Assembly (NCBI GenBank): GCA_947473805.1
Contig: CANJGB010000030.1
Span: 1 to 39,991, forward strand
Source: Alphaproteobacteria bacterium
GTDB taxonomy: Bacteria > Pseudomonadota > Alphaproteobacteria > Ferrovibrionales > Ferrovibrionaceae
Direction of reading: 5' to 3'
DNA: 39,991 nt
The notes under the pieces are model-generated. The model had not been told where the DNA came from. It did no database searches and saw only the letters and a list, made by a program, of their open reading frames with translations. Of this stretch, positions 7,758-16,164 are shown one piece after another. Each line of letters begins with the position of its first letter. Positions within the stretch are counted from its first letter, which is position 1. The position numbers and the translations under genes were made by a program.

Positions 7758-8539
7758 TGCCGGTCCTGAAGCATTTCGGACTTGCTGCCTATCCGTTCGC
7801 GTTGACGCCCAATCCGGCCCTGTACCTGCCGTGGGACGAACACAAGTCGATCCTGGCATCTTTGCAGTTCGCGTTGCAGCGCGGGGATGGCCTGCTCAAG
7901 GTCGTGGGCGAAGTCGGCACCGGCAAGACGCTGCTGTGCCGCCTGCTGTTGCAGGAACTGGTCAAGACCGACAATGCCGGCTACCTCAATGCGCCGATTG
8001 AAGACTTGCGTGTGCTGCCCATGGCGGTGTGCCGCGAGTTCGGCATCGAGCCCAAGGACGCCGCCGATCCATACAGCGCGCTCACCGATTTCCTGCTTGC
8101 CGAACACGCCAAGGGTAAGCGCAACGTTCTGCTGGTGGACGAGGCGCAGGCGCTGGGCAGTGCGGGCCTTGAGATCGTGCGGTTGTTGTCGAACCTTGAA
8201 ACAGACACCAAGAAGCTGCTGCAGATCGTCCTCTTTGGCCAGGTCGAACTGAACAAGCTGTTGCAGCAGCATTCGCTCCGCCAGGTGGCGCAGCGCATTA
8301 ACTTCTCTTTCGAAACAAAGTCGCTTTCCTCCGATCTGGTGGCGCAGTACGTCGAGCATCGCGTGGCGCTGAGCACCGAGGGCAAGGCCGCACCGTTGTT
8401 CGACCAGGCGGCGCTTGCTGTCATTGCCGAGGCCAGCGGCGGCATTCCCCGCATCGTCAACCTGCTGGCCGACCTCGGCCTGCGCCGGTCGCGCTGGTCC
8501 TGGTTGGCATTCTGGCGGCCGCGCTCGGCGGCGGCGTGA
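7754..8539 (+). CDS. ExeA/MshM-like AAA ATPase, C-terminus apparently altered
   Basis: A 261-residue ATPase of the ExeA/MshM group, which helps place the pilus or secretion pore in the envelope. Walker A is GEVGTGKT (52-59), Walker B is NVLLVDEA (124-131), and the C-terminal lid reads GGIPRIVNLLAD (about 231-242). It starts with ATG overlapping the TPR stop and ends in a GTGA overlap with the peptidase start. The tail is odd. Relatives continue past NLLAD with more lid helices and usually a membrane segment. Here the frame switches to a Trp/Arg-rich peptide, while the next frame encodes PVALVLVGILAAALGGG, a good membrane helix. A small deletion with frameshift, or a sequencing error, is the likely cause. 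Confidence 0.8.
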   Translation: MMPVLKHFGLAAYPFALTPNPALYLPWDEHKSILASLQFALQRGDGLLKVVGEVGTGKTLLCRLLLQELVKTDNAGYLNAPIEDLRVLPMAVCREFGIEPKDAADPYSALTDFLLAEHAKGKRNVLLVDEAQALGSAGLEIVRLLSNLETDTKKLLQIVLFGQVELNKLLQQHSLRQVAQRINFSFETKSLSSDLVAQYVEHRVALSTEGKAAPLFDQAALAVIAEASGGIPRIVNLLADLGLRRSRWSWLAFWRPRSAAA

Positions 8540-9255
8540 TCCTGCTGGCTGCCGCGCTGCTCGGCCTGGTGCTGGGCAGTTTCGTCACCATGTTGTCGGC
8601 CCGCCTGCCCGCAGGTGGCGACCTTCTCGGTGCGCGGTCGAAATGCCCGCAGTGCCACACCGCACTCGGCGTACCGGACCTCGTGCCGGTTTTCTCGTGG
8701 CTGTTTCTGCGCGGCCGATGCCGCCACTGCGCGGCGCCTATCAGCAGGCGCTACCCCGTCACCGAACTGGTCATGGTGATGATCGCTGTGCTGGTGGCGG
8801 CAAGGCTGGGCGCGACATGGGAGGGGCTGCTGGTCCTCCTGCTCGGCGCCGTACTGCTCGCCATGTCGGTGATCGATTTCGAACATGGCTATCTGCCAGA
8901 TCCGCTGCAGGTAGCCGCCGCACTGTTGGGCGGCGCATTCGTGATCCTGAACGGACACTGGAAATCGGGGCTGGCCGGTGCAGCCGTTGGCCTCGCGGTG
9001 GGCCTGGCGCTGCGCTACGGCTATTGCGCACTGCGCAAGCGGCATGGCCTGGGGCTTGGCGATGTGAAGCTGTTTGCGGTGGCAGGGTTGTGGCTTGGCG
9101 TCGAAAGCCTTGTGTCCTTCTTCGCCATTGCAGGCGTGCTGGGCATCCTGTTCGGCCTCGTGTGGCGTCGCGCCGGTGGCCACGCGGAGTTTCCGTTCGG
9201 CCCGGCGCTTTGCGCCACGTTGTTCCTGCTGCTGCTGTTTCCCCTGCAGCTATAG
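8536..9255 (+). CDS. pilD: Prepilin peptidase/N-methyltransferase (PilD/GspO family)
   Basis: A 239-residue inner-membrane aspartic protease that cleaves type IV prepilin leader peptides and methylates the new N-terminus. LVLGSFVTMLSARLP is the family N-terminus. Two CxxC pairs (CPQC 37-40, CRHC 62-65) form the cytoplasmic zinc site of the methyltransferase part. Catalytic aspartates are Asp114 in SVIDFEHGYLPD and Asp176 in GLGLGDVKLF. It starts with GTG at 8536, coupled to the ATPase stop. The conserved protease residues argue that this gene still works, although no pilin gene is in the window. Its stop shares the CTATAG palindrome with the convergent pilU-like gene. Confidence 0.93.
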   Translation: MILLAAALLGLVLGSFVTMLSARLPAGGDLLGARSKCPQCHTALGVPDLVPVFSWLFLRGRCRHCAAPISRRYPVTELVMVMIAVLVAARLGATWEGLLVLLLGAVLLAMSVIDFEHGYLPDPLQVAAALLGGAFVILNGHWKSGLAGAAVGLAVGLALRYGYCALRKRHGLGLGDVKLFAVAGLWLGVESLVSFFAIAGVLGILFGLVWRRAGGHAEFPFGPALCATLFLLLLFPLQL

Positions 9256-10380
9256 CGACAGTTTCGACGTGTCGACGCTGGCAAGGCCTGCTGCGCCGAG
9301 TTTCGTCTGCTGCAGCATGAGGCGCAGGTCGGTCGGGCTGTCGGCCTCCGCCAGTGCGACTTCCTCGGAGATCGCTTCGGCCCGCACCAGGCGATAGAGC
9401 GCCTGGTCGAATGTCTGCATGCCCTGGTCTTCTGCAGCGGCGATGGCGGTCTTGATATCCTTTACGTCGCCCTTGCGGATCTGATCGCGAATCTGGCCCT
9501 GATTGAGCAGCACCTCCAACGCGACGGTGCGCTTGCCCTGAAGCGTCGGCACCAGCCGCTGCGATACTACGGCGCGGAGATTGAGCGACAGGTTCAGCAG
9601 CAGCTGCGAATGCGCCTCGTGCGGGAAGAAATTAAGGATGCGCTCGATCGCCTGGTTGGCATTGTTTGCATGCAGTGTGGCCAGGCACAGATGCCCAGTC
9701 TCGGCGATGTTGATCGCATGTTCCATCGTCTCGGCGTCGCGGATTTCGCCGATCAGGATGATGTCGGGCTTTTGCCGCAGGGCGTTCTTCAACGCCGCCT
9801 CGAAGCTCAACGTGTCAATGCCCACCTCGCGGTGGGTGATCAGGCACTGGCGGTGATCGTGGATGAACTCGATCGGGTCTTCGATGGTGATGATGTGCCC
9901 GGCCGCGTTGCGGTTGCGGTAGTCCAGCATCGCCGCCAAGGTGGTCGATTTGCCCGAACCCGTACCGCCGACCATGATGACAAGGCCGCGCTTTTCCAGG
10001 CACAGGCGGCCCAGCAATTCCGGCAGGCGCAAGTCGTCCAGCGTCGGGATCGTCAGCGGAATGGTGCGGATGACCAGGCCCGGATGCTGCCGCTGCCGAA
10101 ATCCGTTCACGCGGAAGCGGCCGGCGGCGCCGAGGTCGAGCGCAAGGTTGAGTTCCTTGGTGGCGGCGAAATCGGCCAGCGCCTGTGGTGTCGCCAGGTC
10201 GGCCAGGACCGTTTCGACTTCCGTCGCGGACAGTGGTTCGGGCCGCAGCGGCACCATGCCCTTGTCGCCGCGCGCCATGGGCGGCGCGCCGACGGTGAGA
10301 TACAGGTCCGATGCCTTGTCAGCCAGCATGGCCGCAAGCCACGAGGGTAGTGGCGATTTCGCGGTGGCGACGTCCAGCAT
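9250..10380 (-). CDS. pilU: PilU-like twitching motility ATPase
   Basis: A 376-residue hexameric secretion-type ATPase. KASDLYLTVGAPPM near residue 22 and the Walker A GGTGSGKST (138-146) are diagnostic. ITIEDPIEFIHDH (Asp box) and an HLCLATLHANNANQAIERI-type histidine box follow. It is more divergent than the neighbouring PilT copy, with GGTG in place of GPTG in Walker A, as in PilU. PilU supports PilT-driven pilus retraction. It lies 6 bases after pilT on the same strand, so the two are co-transcribed. Its last six bases (CTATAG) are also the last six of the convergent peptidase gene. Confidence 0.88.
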   Translation of the reverse strand: MLDVATAKSPLPSWLAAMLADKASDLYLTVGAPPMARGDKGMVPLRPEPLSATEVETVLADLATPQALADFAATKELNLALDLGAAGRFRVNGFRQRQHPGLVIRTIPLTIPTLDDLRLPELLGRLCLEKRGLVIMVGGTGSGKSTTLAAMLDYRNRNAAGHIITIEDPIEFIHDHRQCLITHREVGIDTLSFEAALKNALRQKPDIILIGEIRDAETMEHAINIAETGHLCLATLHANNANQAIERILNFFPHEAHSQLLLNLSLNLRAVVSQRLVPTLQGKRTVALEVLLNQGQIRDQIRKGDVKDIKTAIAAAEDQGMQTFDQALYRLVRAEAISEEVALAEADSPTDLRLMLQQTKLGAAGLASVDTSKLSL

Positions 10381-10386
10381 GGCGGC

Positions 10387-11481
10387 TCAGAACTGGTAGT
10401 TCTTGGACACCGGCGGCGGCGCCGGCGGGCCGCTCTTCGACGCCTGTCCCTCGCTTTCGGCGCTCGCAAGGATGCGCGCGGTTTCCGATGGCGGAATCAG
10501 GTGCTGCTGCAGCAGCTTCTCGACGGCATCCTGCATGGTCTGCATGCCGAACTTTGCGCCGACCTGCATCATCGAATAGATCTGCGGAATCTTGTTTTCG
10601 CGTATCAGGTTGCGCACGGCGTTGGTGCCGACCAGAATCTCGTGCGCGGCGATGCGGCCGCCGTCATTGGTGCGCAACAGCAGCTGCGCGATGACCGCCT
10701 GCAGCGAGCCTGCCAGCATGGCGCGGACCATTTCCTTGTCCTCACCCGGGAACACATCGACGATGCGGTCGATTGTCTTGGCCGCCGAACTGGTGTGCAG
10801 CGTGCCCATGACCAGATGTCCCGTCTCGGCGGCGGTCAGGGCCAGGCTGATCGTTTCGCGGTCGCGCATTTCGCCGACGAGGATGACGTCGGGGTCCTCG
10901 CGCAACGCGCTTTTCAGGGCCCGGGCGAACGACCTGGTGTGCGGGCCGACCTCGCGGTGGTTGACCAGCGCCTTGTCCGACTTGTGCACGAATTCGACCG
11001 GGTCTTCGATGGTCAGGATGTGCCGGTTGTCATGGCGGTTGATGTGGTCGATCATCGCGGCCAGCGTGGTCGATTTGCCACTGCCGGTCGGGCCGGTCAC
11101 CAGGACCAGGCCGCGCTCAAGGCCGGCGAGCTGCGCAAACAGCGGCGGGGCCTTCAGTTTCTCCAGGCTCAGAATGGTGGTCGGGATGGTCCGAAATACC
11201 GCCGCCGCGCCCTGCGTGGTATTGAAGGAATTGACGCGAAAGCGCGAGTCCGTGCCGAACGAGATGGCGAAGTCGATCTCTTTCTCCGCCTCGTAAACGG
11301 CGCGCTGCTCGTCGGTCATGATCGCGTAGATCATCGCCTTGACCTGGTCGGGCACCAGCGGCCCGGTCTTCAGCGGCCGCATTTCGCCTGATACCCGCAG
11401 CATCGGCGGATTGTTGCCGGTGAGGTGCAGGTCCGATGCCTTTTGCTGCACCGTGAAGGCAAGCAGTTCCGTGATGTCCAT
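10387..11481 (-). CDS. pilT: Type IV pilus retraction ATPase PilT
   Basis: A 364-residue cytoplasmic ATPase that powers pilus retraction. Motifs in order are QQKASDLHLTGNNPPMLRV (12-30), Walker A GPTGSGKST (130-138), the Asp box HILTIEDPVEFVH, the AxxREDPDVILVGEMRD Walker B segment, and the His box GHLVMGTLHTSSAAKTIDRI. The C-terminal AIRNLIRE-like helix appears as AVRNLIRENK. It is closer to canonical PilT than the downstream pilU-like gene. The start is the ATG at 11481, with GAGGGGG-type purines upstream. The PilT and PilU pair is intact although the opposing extension ATPase PilB is broken. Confidence 0.93.
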   Translation of the reverse strand: MDITELLAFTVQQKASDLHLTGNNPPMLRVSGEMRPLKTGPLVPDQVKAMIYAIMTDEQRAVYEAEKEIDFAISFGTDSRFRVNSFNTTQGAAAVFRTIPTTILSLEKLKAPPLFAQLAGLERGLVLVTGPTGSGKSTTLAAMIDHINRHDNRHILTIEDPVEFVHKSDKALVNHREVGPHTRSFARALKSALREDPDVILVGEMRDRETISLALTAAETGHLVMGTLHTSSAAKTIDRIVDVFPGEDKEMVRAMLAGSLQAVIAQLLLRTNDGGRIAAHEILVGTNAVRNLIRENKIPQIYSMMQVGAKFGMQTMQDAVEKLLQQHLIPPSETARILASAESEGQASKSGPPAPPPVSKNYQF

Positions 11482-11501
11482 GTGTCCCCCTCGCGCCGTT
11501 C

Positions 11502-12248
11502 CTAGCCGCCCGTCGTGCGGTCCCCGCGGCCTTCGATGATGTGCATGAAGGCGCGCTCCAGCAGCGGGGCGCCGTCGCGTTCCTTCATTTCCGCAGGCGT
11601 GCCGAAGAACCGTATCTTGCCGCCGTCGAGCACGGCGACGGAATCGCAGATCTCGTCCATGTCGGCCAGGATGTGCGAACTGAAAAAGATCGTGTTGCCA
11701 GCCGCGCGATAGGCCAGCAGATGCTCTTTCAGCTGCTGCCGTGCCTGCGGGTCGAGGCCGCTCATCGGCTCGTCGAGGATAAGCAGGGGCCGCGCCGCGA
11801 GAAATGTCGAGATGAGGCCGATCTTCTGGCCCATGCCCTTTGAGTAGGTGCCGACCGCGCGATTGAGCGCACGCTCGTCGAAACCGAAGCCCTGGGCCAT
11901 TGCCACCGCCGCGTCGCAGTCGAGCGCGACCTTGAAATACGACAGGCTGAGTGACAGGAACTCCCAGCCGCGCAGCCGGGGTGACGGCGTAAACTTCTCC
12001 GGCAGGTAAGCCAAGGCTTGCCGGCTGGCGGGGCGCCGGTGATCTTCGCCGAACAGGCGAATGGCGCCGCTTTTGGGCCGCACCAGATCGAGGATGGTCT
12101 TGATCAGCGTTGTCTTGCCGACGCCGTTGAGGCCGATCAGGCCGAATATCTCGCCGGCGCGTACCGCCAGGTCGACGCCGTCCAGGATGGTCGACTTGCC
12201 GTAGGTGACAGTCAGTCCGCTAACGTCGAGAGGGGTTTCGGGTGACAA
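11502..12248 (-). CDS. ABC transporter ATP-binding protein
   Basis: A cytoplasmic ABC ATPase of about 248 residues. Walker A is GLNGVGKTT, the signature is YSKGMGQK, Walker B is LLILDEPMSGLD, and the switch histidine is in FFSSHILADMDEICD. The layout resembles CcmA/NatA-type exporters. I favour the TTG at 12248, which follows AAAGGCGG and lies 23 bases past the preceding stop. A GTG at 12308 is also in frame but overlaps the preceding gene by 38 bases. No permease gene is adjacent. Some pilus clusters carry an ABC module (PilGHI of Myxococcus), so a pilus role is conceivable; that is inference from position only. Confidence 0.88.
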   Translation of the reverse strand: MSPETPLDVSGLTVTYGKSTILDGVDLAVRAGEIFGLIGLNGVGKTTLIKTILDLVRPKSGAIRLFGEDHRRPASRQALAYLPEKFTPSPRLRGWEFLSLSLSYFKVALDCDAAVAMAQGFGFDERALNRAVGTYSKGMGQKIGLISTFLAARPLLILDEPMSGLDPQARQQLKEHLLAYRAAGNTIFFSSHILADMDEICDSVAVLDGGKIRFFGTPAEMKERDGAPLLERAFMHIIEGRGDRTTGG

Positions 12249-12270
12249 AGATCCGCCTTTCGGCCGGGCG

Positions 12271-12711
12271 CTAACGCGCCGGCGTAAGAATGCCTTCGAG
12301 GATTTCACCCGTCGTGCCGACGAACGTCTGGTACGGCCGCAACCTGATCCGCAGCGGCCCGCCGCGCGTGTCGCCGCGCCAGACGATTTCAGCGCGCTCG
12401 GGCGTCACCGCCGCGATTTCCAGTTCGCCGCCGCGGTTCTGCGCGGTGCGACGGGCCCCATTAAGCCAGACAACCCAGTCATTGGGCCCCATGTATATAA
12501 GCGCGCCCATATGCACATCCGGCGGCACGGGCCGTTCGACGGGGCCACGATCTGACTGGGCGGCCGACACCCGCGCCTCATGGGCAACGAGAAGGCCCTC
12601 GATGGCTGCCGTTTCGGCCGGGTTGAAGAACAGCGAAGGCCGGGGCGCCGCCTGTTGCGCTGCCGCAGCACTTGCCCAGCAGGCGGCGAGTATGAATACC
12701 GGGAGTTTCAT
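12271..12711 (-). CDS. Secreted pilus-cluster protein (PilP/MshK-like)
   Basis: A 146-residue exported protein. MKLPVFILAACWASAAAAQQ is a signal peptide cleaved before QAAPRP. The mature part begins with a loose segment (SLFFNPAETAAIEGLLVAHE) and ends in a compact beta-rich region with YMGPNDWVVWLNGAR and VWRGDTRGGPLRIRLRPYQT. Its place after the PilO-like gene and its size match PilP/MshK, the periplasmic link between the inner-membrane platform and the secretin. Sequence similarity is too weak to be certain. The ATG at 12711 overlaps the PilO-like stop as ATGA; the longer frame to 12759 would run back into the preceding gene. Confidence 0.65.
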   Translation of the reverse strand: MKLPVFILAACWASAAAAQQAAPRPSLFFNPAETAAIEGLLVAHEARVSAAQSDRGPVERPVPPDVHMGALIYMGPNDWVVWLNGARRTAQNRGGELEIAAVTPERAEIVWRGDTRGGPLRIRLRPYQTFVGTTGEILEGILTPAR

Positions 12712-13352
12712 TTCGCCGCCGCCTTGTTCGGTGCCGCCGGCAGGCGGATCGTGCGCCAAAGCAGCGTGGCCGTGCCACGGGCGAGAACCTGGTTCGTCCC
12801 GCCTGCCGCGAGCTGGGGACCAACCGGTACGATGGCCGCCTTTTCCAGCGACACGGTCACGAACTGCGTGCGGCCCGGCAGTTCGCTGCGGACCGCCTGT
12901 AGAAAGTCGATCAGTTGGGTGTCCAGCAGCCCGCCGGCCTCGATGATAATTTCCGCTGCCACGACGCCGATGTCACCGGCCTTGTATTGCGGTCCATCGA
13001 TTGGATTCTCTGCGCCGATGGTGAAACGCGGGGTGCCGAGGTTGTGCAGTTTCGCCAGGCGTTCAATGGTCGCGGCGGCTAATAGGCGGTCCTGGGGCAC
13101 CGCAATACCTTCCGCAATCAGGCGATCATAGTCGCCGATTGTACGCCGCAGCTGATCTGCTTCCGACTGCTTGCGCAACGTTTCCGTGCGCAAGCTCTGC
13201 AATTCCGTCTGCAGTTGATCGACCACGCCGGCCGTACGTTCGTGATAGCCCTTGACGACCGGAATGGCGACGAGCCACAGCACTAGGGCGACGACCAGCA
13301 TGGCCCCGGGAAGGTATAGCGGCCGAAACTGGCTGAGATCGATGTCCTTCAT
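12708..13352 (-). CDS. PilO/MshJ-like inner-membrane platform protein
   Basis: A 214-residue bitopic protein: a short cytoplasmic N-terminus, a membrane helix at about 15-34 (PGAMLVVALVLWLVAIPVV), a coiled coil (about 38-72, rich in Leu, Gln and Glu) and a globular periplasmic domain. This is the PilO/GspM/MshJ architecture, in which the protein pairs with PilN and holds PilP. It overlaps both neighbours by four bases (ATGA), indicating translational coupling in the order PilM/N-like, PilO-like, PilP-like. The assignment rests mainly on architecture and gene order. Confidence 0.75.
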   Translation of the reverse strand: MKDIDLSQFRPLYLPGAMLVVALVLWLVAIPVVKGYHERTAGVVDQLQTELQSLRTETLRKQSEADQLRRTIGDYDRLIAEGIAVPQDRLLAAATIERLAKLHNLGTPRFTIGAENPIDGPQYKAGDIGVVAAEIIIEAGGLLDTQLIDFLQAVRSELPGRTQFVTVSLEKAAIVPVGPQLAAGGTNQVLARGTATLLWRTIRLPAAPNKAAAK

Positions 13353-14935
13353 GGCGGCCGCGGCTCCGCGACCGTGAAGTCGGCACTGAACGTGGCGCCG
13401 AATGGCACATCCAGCACCAACGCACTGTTGGAGAAGGTCTGGCCAGGGAGGATACTGACCGGATAGCGTGTCATGACAACTTCGTCACCGGGTAGCGCGG
13501 CGCGCATGCGCTCCTCGAACGTGCGGGTCAGGCGAACCGCTTCGGTTCGGTCGACGTGTGGATCGTAGAACAGGACCTGGGCCTCGGTGCGTGTCAGCGG
13601 CGGGACTGGTGTGTTAGGTGGCTGCGGGCCAGATACCGTTGGCGTAAGGCGCCAGATGAGGCGCGAGAGGCGGACGTCTGGCGTAAGTGCCGACGCAATG
13701 CCCTCGAACAGCGGCCATGGCTGGATCACAGTTGCTTCAAGCTGCTTGTTGAGGGTGAGGAGGCCGGTGACCGCGGCCAGCGGTGCGGGGAAGCGCTCAA
13801 GGGCGTCTTCGGCCGCGGTGGCCTGGCGGCGTGCCAGCTCGGTCCGGGTCTGGATGTCGTCGAAGTCCATGCGGGCGGTGATGATGCCGAAGCCCAGCCA
13901 GCCCGCATAGCCGATGGCCGCGACCGCAATGGCCGCCGCAGCACGGCGGGTCCAAATGGCCGACGTCTCAACAATTTTGCGCTGCTGCAGATTGGCCGGC
14001 AACATCGACAGGGCGGGGCGTGTCTTGCGTGCATACCAGGCGCCATGCAGCAGATCGGAATATTGCTCCGCCGCTGCGGCTGAGGCGCCGAGACCCAGCT
14101 TGCGTGCGGCTTCGCCGGGCGTGAGAAAAGTCGGGGTGAAGCCGGCAATCCGCAGCTGCCCCGTGGCCTCGCGCGCGCGCTCGGGCAACACGGTGACGAC
14201 CTGCAGGATATGCCCTTCGCCGAAGCCAAGCCGGCCCAAATAGCCGAGGGTGGCGCGAAATTCGCGCTCCAACGAGGCTGCGATCTCGGCGCCGTCCGTA
14301 TCCGGTGGCATACCGGGAGTCATGCGGGTGAAAATCAGTTCGCCGTTGCGCGTGACGATCTGCCGGAAGCCGCCGACGCGGTTCCACGTCACAAGCGTCA
14401 CGAAAGGCGCGTCGGTTTTGCCGTCGGCAGCGCCGCGCCCGGGCGCCAGCAATGGCCCAATATCGACCGACTCAAGCGGCAAGGCCGCGATGCCGCCGAT
14501 CGGGTTGGGTAACTTCGTGAGAAGATCCAACCATTTGCCCAGCTGTTCCGACTGCGTCGCGCCGACCAGCAGCAAGTTCATCTGGCGCGGATTGGCCTTG
14601 TCCGGCGGTAACGGGGTGTAGCCGCGCAGCGGGCTCACCGGGAAGGCTAGTTCCAGCCGGCGGTTGATGACCTTGAGCCGGTCCATGAACCCGACCTTGG
14701 GCACCGTCTCGCGCTTGTAGCTCTGCTCCAGGATGTCGAGCAGCAGCGAGACGGGCGCCCTCGGATTCGCCTGCAGCCGTTCGATGATATGCGCTGCTGC
14801 CGGGTCGTCGAAGCTGGGCGTGAACAGGCCACTGGCGTTGCGCACGCCGTCGCCGTACAGCGCCGTACCGTCGTCGCCGATGACGAGGGTCAGGTTTCTT
14901 GCCGGCAGCCGCAGGGCTTTGAGTGAAAGATTCAT
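13349..14935 (-). CDS. PilM/PilN-like fusion protein (MshI/GspL type)
   Basis: A 528-residue protein. Residues 1 to about 320 form a soluble cytoplasmic region in the place of PilM/GspL-cyto. A single membrane helix follows at about 331-353 (RAAAAIAVAAIGYAGWLGFG), then a coiled coil and periplasmic domain (about 355-528) like PilN or GspL-peri. In many pilus systems these are two genes. The soluble part lacks clear actin-type phosphate loops by eye, so ATP binding is doubtful. It starts at ATG 14935, overlapping the pilC stop (TGATG), and couples to the PilO-like gene by ATGA. The role as inner-membrane platform is inferred from architecture and context. Confidence 0.7.
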   Translation of the reverse strand: MNLSLKALRLPARNLTLVIGDDGTALYGDGVRNASGLFTPSFDDPAAAHIIERLQANPRAPVSLLLDILEQSYKRETVPKVGFMDRLKVINRRLELAFPVSPLRGYTPLPPDKANPRQMNLLLVGATQSEQLGKWLDLLTKLPNPIGGIAALPLESVDIGPLLAPGRGAADGKTDAPFVTLVTWNRVGGFRQIVTRNGELIFTRMTPGMPPDTDGAEIAASLEREFRATLGYLGRLGFGEGHILQVVTVLPERAREATGQLRIAGFTPTFLTPGEAARKLGLGASAAAAEQYSDLLHGAWYARKTRPALSMLPANLQQRKIVETSAIWTRRAAAAIAVAAIGYAGWLGFGIITARMDFDDIQTRTELARRQATAAEDALERFPAPLAAVTGLLTLNKQLEATVIQPWPLFEGIASALTPDVRLSRLIWRLTPTVSGPQPPNTPVPPLTRTEAQVLFYDPHVDRTEAVRLTRTFEERMRAALPGDEVVMTRYPVSILPGQTFSNSALVLDVPFGATFSADFTVAEPRPP

Positions 14936-16146
14936 CAGCCGCCCGTCAACTTGCCGAGGTTGTCGTACAGCGGGCCGAACACCGCCATGACGACCCAGGC
15001 GAGAATGGTGCCGACCGTCAGCGTCAGCAACGGTTCGATGGAACCGATCATGGCATCGATGCCATCGCTCACTTCCCGATCGTAGAACTCGGTCACCTGT
15101 TCCAGTGTCTGGGACAGCGCGCCGGTATCCTCCCCGACCTTGACCATGCGCACGACCAGGTTGGGAAACTCGCCTGAATTCAGCAGCGCGGCGGACAGGC
15201 GGTTGCCGGCGCGGACGGACTGTTGCACCAGATTGATCGATTCAGCCAGGGCACGGTTGCCGACGACATCCTTTGCCGACTCAAGGCATTTCAGGATTTC
15301 AATGCCGCTCTGGAACATGACGGCGAAGAAATGACTGAACCGCGACAGGGCGATCTTGCGGATCACCTTTCCGGCGACCGGCATGCGCAGGATTGTCGCA
15401 TCCAGCCAGAACGCGAAGTCTTCCGACGTGCGCGCCAGCATCCTTATCAGGATGAATGCCGCAACGGGGAGCGTGAGGACAAGCCACCAGTAGTCGATGA
15501 AGAAGTTCGAGGTGTTGATCAGTGCGATGGTGATCAGCGGCAATTCGGACGAGGAGGATTTCAGGAATCCCACGACCTCGGGCACGACCAGCAGCATCAT
15601 GAAGAAGATGACCGAGACCGCGACGACCAGGGTGAACAGCGGATAGCGGATCGTCTTCTTGATCTTGCTCGACATTGCGTCGTGCCATTTTAGGTGCTTG
15701 ACGAGGTGGTTGAACGATTCCGTCAAATTGCCTGTCACCTCGCCGGCGCTGATCAGACCGACGAAGACGAAGCTGAAGAGTTTCGGATGCTTGGCGAATG
15801 CGGCGCTGACCTGGCTGCCCTCGTTGACGTCGCGCCAGACCTCGGCCATGGCATCGCGCAGTACGGGCGACTCCACACTGTCGCGCACGTCCGACAAGCC
15901 ATCGATCAGCGGCACACCCGCGCGCTGCATTTCGGCCAGATGCATGCACATCTGGATGATTTCCTTGTGCGGCACGCCGCCTGACAGGAAGGGAATGCGC
16001 CGTCGCTCGCGGGCGGTGTTGCAGGTAATCAGTTCCAGGCCGCTTTCCCGCAGGCGCTGGAACAAATCGACCTCGTTGTTGGCCGTTAGCGCGCCGCGAA
16101 TGGTGCGCCCGCGATCGTTCACGGCCTTGTAATTGTATTGTGGCAT
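14935..16146 (-). CDS. pilC: Type IV pilus platform protein PilC (GspF/MshG family)
   Basis: A 403-residue polytopic inner-membrane protein that couples the assembly ATPase to pilin insertion. It begins MPQYNYKAVNDRGRTIRGAL, the classic GspF/PilC start. Two repeated GspF domains (about 70-190 and 270-395) carry the motifs HLAEMQRAGVPLIDGLSDVRD and FAVMFQSGIEILKCLESAKD, with membrane segments near 170-195, 215-235 and 375-400. The last stretch, LTLTVGTILAWVVMAVFGPLYD, is typical. It lies 18 bases after the pilB remnant and is coupled to the next gene by TGATG. Its own frame is intact. Confidence 0.92.
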   Translation of the reverse strand: MPQYNYKAVNDRGRTIRGALTANNEVDLFQRLRESGLELITCNTARERRRIPFLSGGVPHKEIIQMCMHLAEMQRAGVPLIDGLSDVRDSVESPVLRDAMAEVWRDVNEGSQVSAAFAKHPKLFSFVFVGLISAGEVTGNLTESFNHLVKHLKWHDAMSSKIKKTIRYPLFTLVVAVSVIFFMMLLVVPEVVGFLKSSSSELPLITIALINTSNFFIDYWWLVLTLPVAAFILIRMLARTSEDFAFWLDATILRMPVAGKVIRKIALSRFSHFFAVMFQSGIEILKCLESAKDVVGNRALAESINLVQQSVRAGNRLSAALLNSGEFPNLVVRMVKVGEDTGALSQTLEQVTEFYDREVSDGIDAMIGSIEPLLTLTVGTILAWVVMAVFGPLYDNLGKLTGG

Positions 16147-16164
16147 TGGCCTGTGCGCGCCGCG

